In this document: piece after piece, positions 23,937 through 27,515 of the stretch
Position numbering within the stretch: position 1 is the first letter of the stretch
How the letters are laid out: the number at the start of each line of letters is the position of its first letter
Assembly (NCBI GenBank): GCA_964345105.1
Contig: CAYFPZ010000086.1
Span: 1 to 27,515 of the forward strand
Direction of reading: 5' to 3'
DNA: 27,515 nt
Origin: DG-33 sp964345105
GTDB taxonomy: Archaea; Hadarchaeota; Hadarchaeia; Hadarchaeales; Hadarchaeaceae
Made by a program: the position numbers and the translations under genes
The notes under the pieces: generated by a model
What the model saw: only the letters and a program-made list of their open reading frames with translations
What the model was told of the DNA's origin: nothing
Database searches by the model: none

Positions 23937-25186
23937 TAACCCGCCCTCAGAACAGCTGTCGCGGACATTGCTCCCATTCCCCCTACTCCTCCAACTCCCT
24001 GAATTATGGCCACTTCGTGTTTTTTCGCTTGCCTCTTGCCGGCTTGTCCGCGCAATTGAATCACAGCCTCAACACAACCATTTGACCAATCTGCACCAGA
24101 GGCTTTACCAAATCCATCAGCACCTCCGTAGGTCATCATTGGAAGTCGCCCATCGATAGCTGTTTCGCCTTCTATGACGAATTTCGCGGCACCAAAACGT
24201 GGACAGACCCCCATCGCTTCTAAGAACACAAAAATTAGAAATGGCGATTCGTTTAAATTTATGTCTTTAGGCTCTACCTTTGCCCTTTTCATTGCTTCTT
24301 TTGTAGATAACCAAACTGCTGGCGAACACAAAAAGTCAAACTTATCGGGGGGGGTATTAGTTATCGATGCCCAGTCATATTTTTTAACTGGATAGTGCAT
24401 GGGCCAAGCCGGATAATTTGGAGTGTTCTTTTGCGCTACACCCTCAACGTAAACTGGTGTATCGGTATATTTTTTCGCATCTTCCTCTGGAACTAAAATC
24501 ACCCCGCTTGCTCCATCGGTGGATAGTCCACGTGGAAGTCTTCTCCAGAATTTTTCTTCGTTATTATCTAAAATGCTCATCATTTCATCTTTTTTAATAG
24601 GACAAGGAACACCATATAATCCAGCTTTTGGATTCCTGTTCGAATACCAATACCTTTGAATTATGCCCGTGACTAAAGCTTCTAAAGTGTCTCGTTTTCC
24701 ATAGTACTTATAGTTAAAATAATTAACCATGTCTGTTACGTGATAATGATCGAAACCGAGATGATAATCGAAATCTACATTTGATTGAAGACAACGTTTA
24801 TCTGCACGATTTACTAAGTCATACCTGGAATCCCAACCTAGTTGTAACACTCTGTCGTATAGCCCAGATGCGACTAACGTGTATGCATCGTGGAAACTTG
24901 TTCCGCTTCCAGTACATTGATCGGTTATCAATGAATGTCCTGTAGGAACCATTCCTAAAGCATCCACTATTTCCGCTGGACTTCCACCTTCTACCGTAGC
25001 CTCCCCATGGTAGTTGGTAACTATGTATTGAATATCTTTTGGGTCCATCCCTTTGTCCACACTAGCTAGAATATCATAACCAGCATCTGCAATTTTATAC
25101 CTCCATGACCTTAAATCATCCTTTCTCCTTGCTTCAGGTGAATTCTCCATCGAACCAAAACCTACAACAGCAACTTTTCTTCCCAT
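23936..25186 (-). CDS. Thiolase-like (SCP2-type) subunit lacking both catalytic histidines
   Basis: 416 residues with the thiolase fold of the archaeal DUF35-associated type. Nucleophile candidate Cys91 lies in ITDQCTGSGTSF. The usual HDAF motif is NESPF (Glu313 at the His position), and the GHPxGATG loop reads GKASGADWS (Lys361 for His). The end (IQLRGQAGKRQ, VGGVGG) is normal. Thiolases use these histidines for deprotonation of Cys and stabilisation of the enolate, so acetoacetyl-CoA condensation is doubtful; acyl transfer or an aldol/retro-aldol reaction as in Ltp2-type proteins is possible. GGAGGG ribosome site. Lies 29 nt after the HMG-CoA-synthase-like gene and overlaps DUF35. Confidence 0.85.
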   Translation of the reverse strand: MGRKVAVVGFGSMENSPEARRKDDLRSWRYKIADAGYDILASVDKGMDPKDIQYIVTNYHGEATVEGGSPAEIVDALGMVPTGHSLITDQCTGSGTSFHDAYTLVASGLYDRVLQLGWDSRYDLVNRADKRCLQSNVDFDYHLGFDHYHVTDMVNYFNYKYYGKRDTLEALVTGIIQRYWYSNRNPKAGLYGVPCPIKKDEMMSILDNNEEKFWRRLPRGLSTDGASGVILVPEEDAKKYTDTPVYVEGVAQKNTPNYPAWPMHYPVKKYDWASITNTPPDKFDFLCSPAVWLSTKEAMKRAKVEPKDINLNESPFLIFVFLEAMGVCPRFGAAKFVIEGETAIDGRLPMMTYGGADGFGKASGADWSNGCVEAVIQLRGQAGKRQAKKHEVAIIQGVGGVGGMGAMSATAVLRAG

Positions 25187-25215
25187 TTTTAGAACCCTCC
25201 TAACTTTTTTTCCTC

Positions 25216-26310
25216 CTATAAATAAGTTGGATTTAGATCTTGCATATATTTGTATTCATTTCTGGTAGCATCAGCATAGCTCACTAGCTCTTTCCTTTCA
25301 AGAATTTCTTTAAGAGGAACCTCGGGTTTCTTTTCCTCAATATGGGATGTCACCTTAAGGCTAAATGCGTCGCTGCCAGCGCCAAAGCCGTATGAAGCCA
25401 CAAATATGCGTTCGTCAGGCTTTGCCGAATCTAACACATTTGCCAGACCAAGTAGCGCGGATGCCGCTCCACAATCTCCTATTACATTAGCAATCGTTCC
25501 AAGTTTCACCTGTTTTTCTGTAAAACCTAGTCTCCCCATGATGTTTTGGGAAGCGGTCCCGAAAGGCTGCTGAAAAACCGAATAACTGTAATCTTCAGGC
25601 TTAAGACCGAGTTTTTTCATCAAGGATTCTGATGCGTGTGTGACATGTTCCACATACCCAACTTCCCACATCGGATAGACATCACCAGATGGCGAGCCTG
25701 GAGAAAGACCAGTACTTTGGATGTACCTATCCCCCTCAATTCTCCAAAATTCAGACGTGTCACTTGCATAAGAACACGTTCCTTCAATCTCAGCAATAGG
25801 TTCTTCTTTCCCAATTATAAAAGAAGCCGCGCCAGCTGAAGCTTCATATTCAAATAAACGTCCTGGGCAAGCGTGACGGTTGAGCGCATCACTACCAATT
25901 GCCAACCCGCAACTTGCCATTTTAGACTCTATTAGTCCCATGCAGATTTGAATTGCAGCTGTCCCTGATTTACCGGAAAATTGCACATCACCGCACATTA
26001 AATACGGACTAAGTCCAAGGGCTTCAGCAACAATTGTGGCCGAGGGCTTTGAGTCGTAAGGATTTGTACAAGTCCCGAGATAAAGTGTATCAATTTTTTC
26101 TCTCTCAATTTTAGAATTTTTTATAGCACTTTTAGAGGCAGCAATAGCAAGCGTGATGACATCCTCATTTGGTTGTAACACAGCTCTTTCGTTAAGTCCT
26201 AATTTTTCTTTCAAGAAACCTATAGGATAATTCCTCCAAACACTATGGATCTCCTCAACTTTGATTCTTAGATACGGAACAGAATAACCATATCCGAGTA
26301 TTCCTAGCAT
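25216..26310 (-). CDS. HMG-CoA-synthase-family protein lacking the catalytic triad
   Basis: 364 residues, colinear with archaeal HMG-CoA synthase along its length (VPYLRIKVEEI, KPSATIVAEALG, GTAAIQICMGLI, GAGSDAFSLKVTSHIEEK). The catalytic residues are all changed: the Glu motif GSES is GTCT (Cys81), FACKAG is FSGKSG (Gly113 for Cys), and FHQPNG is FQQPFG (Gln247 for His). It therefore cannot make HMG-CoA by the known mechanism and is probably the non-catalytic or re-purposed partner of the thiolase-like Cys91 protein, as PhlA is to PhlC in PhlACB. Leaderless ATG with TTTATAAAGG 30 nt upstream; first gene of a four-gene operon. Confidence 0.85.
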   Translation of the reverse strand: MLGILGYGYSVPYLRIKVEEIHSVWRNYPIGFLKEKLGLNERAVLQPNEDVITLAIAASKSAIKNSKIEREKIDTLYLGTCTNPYDSKPSATIVAEALGLSPYLMCGDVQFSGKSGTAAIQICMGLIESKMASCGLAIGSDALNRHACPGRLFEYEASAGAASFIIGKEEPIAEIEGTCSYASDTSEFWRIEGDRYIQSTGLSPGSPSGDVYPMWEVGYVEHVTHASESLMKKLGLKPEDYSYSVFQQPFGTASQNIMGRLGFTEKQVKLGTIANVIGDCGAASALLGLANVLDSAKPDERIFVASYGFGAGSDAFSLKVTSHIEEKKPEVPLKEILERKELVSYADATRNEYKYMQDLNPTYL

Positions 26311-26330
26311 GATTTTATTTAATAGCAGAG

Positions 26331-26343
26331 CCTTTATAAATTT
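26331..26343 (-). promoter_or_regulatory. TATA box of the acyl-transfer operon
   Basis: Minus-strand AAATTTATAAAGG; TTTATA starts at 26340, 30 nt before ATG 26310, implying a leaderless message. Confidence 0.65.
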
Positions 26344-26392
26344 TTTTACACTAAGCTTTTTGATAGCATAATAGGTTCAGAACTTAAGCGAA

Positions 26393-26422
26393 ACATCAAA
26401 AAATTAAATTTATTTTTGATGT
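26393..26422. promoter_or_regulatory. Perfect 10-bp inverted repeat between divergent promoters
   Basis: ACATCAAAAA (26393-26402), 10-nt spacer, TTTTTGATGT (26413-26422), followed by the direct repeat CAAATTTAT at 26423-26431 and 26434-26442. It lies between the TATA boxes of the acyl-transfer operon and the membrane-protein gene, so one regulator could control both. Confidence 0.45.
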
Positions 26423-26461
26423 CAAATTTATGGCAAATTTATATTCAAAAAATTCAAAAAA

Positions 26462-26478
26462 CCGAAAAGTTTAAAAGG
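26462..26478 (+). promoter_or_regulatory. TATA box of membrane-protein pair
   Basis: CCGAAAAGTTTAAAAGG; TTTAAAA starts at 26470, 29 nt before GTG 26499, the same BRE-like purine tract and spacing as the LLM promoters. Confidence 0.6.
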
Positions 26479-26498
26479 CATAAAATTTATTAAAAAAC

Positions 26499-26963
26499 GT
26501 GCCAAACGCAAAATATGTGCCGCCAATATTTCACTTCCTTGGATTAATTGCAGCTCTTTATGCAGCAGTTATAGCATTAAGTCATGAATTCCCTCCAAAT
26601 TGGGGGTGGGCTTTTGCACCATTCGGTATTGCGGTCTTGGGAATAACTATCATAGGGGTTGTAACTAGCCTTCCGAGAGGAATGCCCTCAAAAGAAGCGG
26701 TACCAATTTTGAGAACAGGGTTAAAAATGGGTGCAATTATGAAACTGTTTTTTGTTATTGCCTCGCTTATTGGTGGTGCGTATGTCTATTGGATTGCTCC
26801 GGTTGAGGGGCCACCGGGTGTTGTTTTGCCACCGGGTTTGGGCTTTGACGGTGCTGGAGGGCTTTGGATAGGTGTTTCATTGGCGCTTACCTTGTCGATA
26901 ATCGGGGACATTATTTCACATAAGGGACTTGGGATGATGCTTAAACACGGAGGAGGAGAATAA
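26499..26963 (+). CDS. Small membrane protein, unknown function, copy 1
   Basis: 154 residues with about four membrane helices (roughly 10-28, 34-54, 74-93, 116-133). Helix ends are marked by HEFPPNW, SLPRGMPSKE and a Gly/Pro-rich loop (APVEGPPGVVLPPGLGFDG) between helices 3 and 4. No catalytic or transport motif is recognised. GTG start follows from the TATA spacing. Clearly related to the next gene, from which it is separated by 2 bases, so the pair may form a heterodimeric membrane complex. Confidence 0.75.
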   Translation: MPNAKYVPPIFHFLGLIAALYAAVIALSHEFPPNWGWAFAPFGIAVLGITIIGVVTSLPRGMPSKEAVPILRTGLKMGAIMKLFFVIASLIGGAYVYWIAPVEGPPGVVLPPGLGFDGAGGLWIGVSLALTLSIIGDIISHKGLGMMLKHGGGE

Positions 26964-26965
26964 AG

Positions 26966-27412
26966 ATGCCACCACCAAAAATAGCATACATGTCTAACGT
27001 GTTAAATGGAATAGGGATGATTATCGCAATCATTGCAGGGATCTTAGCTGTAAATCATCCAGAACTGCGGCCCGATTCACCTTGGCCTTTTGCTATCGCA
27101 TTAATCTGTCTTATGGGAGTTTTGAATCTTCCTCAAGCCCCCCCTCCAAAAAGATTGATCCCTAACATAATAAGTGGCATAAAAATAGGGGTCATAATTA
27201 AGACCTTGTTTATTGTGGCTGGGATAATCGTTGGGACATATCTATTGTATTTCTTTGACCCCACCCATGGTTTTGTCCCAGGATTTCGTTTGCCTTTTGA
27301 TGCTAGTACGGTCCCCTGGTTTGGCGTCGCTTTGCCGCTATTCATTTCGTTAATTGGGGACATCGGAGCAATTAAGGCTCTTTCGGGAATGGCTAAAACA
27401 CTCCCTTATTAG
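26966..27412 (+). CDS. Small membrane protein, unknown function, copy 2
   Basis: 148 residues with the same four-helix plan as its neighbour: HPELRPDSPWPFAIALI, LPQAPPPKRLIPNIISGIKIGVIIKTLF and the closing GVALPLFISLIGDIGAIK, matching GVSLALTLSIIGDIISHK in copy 1. The GGAGGAG ribosome site lies inside the end of copy 1. No function can be assigned. Confidence 0.75.
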   Translation: MPPPKIAYMSNVLNGIGMIIAIIAGILAVNHPELRPDSPWPFAIALICLMGVLNLPQAPPPKRLIPNIISGIKIGVIIKTLFIVAGIIVGTYLLYFFDPTHGFVPGFRLPFDASTVPWFGVALPLFISLIGDIGAIKALSGMAKTLPY

Positions 27413-27447
27413 GTCCAAAGAAAATTAGAGATTGTGGGGTAAAGCGA

Positions 27448-27515
27448 GTGAAAAAGGTAGAATTAAAAGATGTAAAGCCTTATGAAGCGGCCGGGCATTT
27501 CAAAATGGTTGCTCT
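27448..27515 (+). CDS. Probable cupin-domain protein, N-terminus only (3' cut by window edge)
   Basis: GTG start with GGGGT about 8 nt upstream, then 22 codons beginning MKKVELKDVKPYEAAGHFKM. The V-K-P-Y-E-A-x-G-H-F beginning is seen at the start of many small cupin proteins. Same strand and only 35 nt after the membrane pair, so probably co-transcribed. The metal-binding motif lies beyond the window. Confidence 0.5.
   Translation, partial: MKKVELKDVKPYEAAGHFKMVA

Noticed and set aside
23936..26310. Annotation of the trio as mevalonate-pathway thiolase and HMG-CoA synthase
   Set aside because: The fold and operon fit, but the catalytic Glu, Cys and His of the synthase and both thiolase histidines are replaced.
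1..27515. tRNA, rRNA or CRISPR array
   Set aside because: No cloverleaf-like GC-rich segment, rRNA-like conserved stretch or regularly spaced short repeat was seen on reading; a covariance-model scan could not be run.

Overview
The window reads as archaeal chromosome from a moderately AT-rich, probably anaerobic organism. The evidence is the many F420-type LLM flavoproteins, the archaeal gene trio HMG-CoA-synthase-like / thiolase-like / DUF35, TATA boxes about 26-30 nt in front of start codons (leaderless messages), and GGTGA/GGAGG ribosome sites inside operons. An uncultured Thermoproteota-like lineage (for example Bathyarchaeia) would fit, but I cannot fix the taxon from sequence alone. No rRNA, tRNA, CRISPR array or transposase was seen, and no gene-free stretch exceeds 300 bases.

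Layout. (1) 1-2593: the 3' part of an RND/MMPL-type exporter and a convergent classical thiolase. (2) 2702-20687: an accessory array built from a few gene families that have been duplicated, reshuffled and partly erased: seven intact LLM oxidoreductases (four subtypes, here called A-D), two UPF0261/Tm-1-like ATP-binding proteins, three HAD-superfamily proteins, two large proteins ending in a PEP-synthase-type phosphohistidine domain, and one M24-fold protein. Fossils of LLM, UPF0261 and the phosphohistidine protein lie at the joints. (3) 20748-21842: a stand-alone PEP-synthase-type ATP-binding protein on the minus strand. (4) 22058-26310: a minus-strand operon of HMG-CoA-synthase-like, thiolase-like, DUF35 and a third UPF0261 protein. 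(5) 26499-27515: two related small membrane proteins and the start of a probable cupin gene.

How the parts may work together. The 613/614-residue proteins plus the 364-residue ATP-binding protein have the sizes and domain split of phenylphosphate synthase (70 kDa phosphohistidine subunit plus 40 kDa ATP-binding subunit). This suggests a two-component dikinase that charges a phenolic or other hydroxylated substrate with the beta-phosphate of ATP. The F420 LLM enzymes could do hydride transfers on the same or related compounds. The HAD proteins keep the nucleophilic Asp but lack the second Asp, so they are unlikely to be ordinary phosphatases. The acyl-transfer trio has lost the catalytic residues of HMG-CoA synthase and both thiolase histidines, so it is probably not making mevalonate; a C-acyltransferase (PhlACB-like), BbsAB-like thiolase or Ltp2/DUF35-like aldolase role fits better. 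The pathway substrate is not shown by the sequence, and no UbiD-type carboxylase is present in the window.
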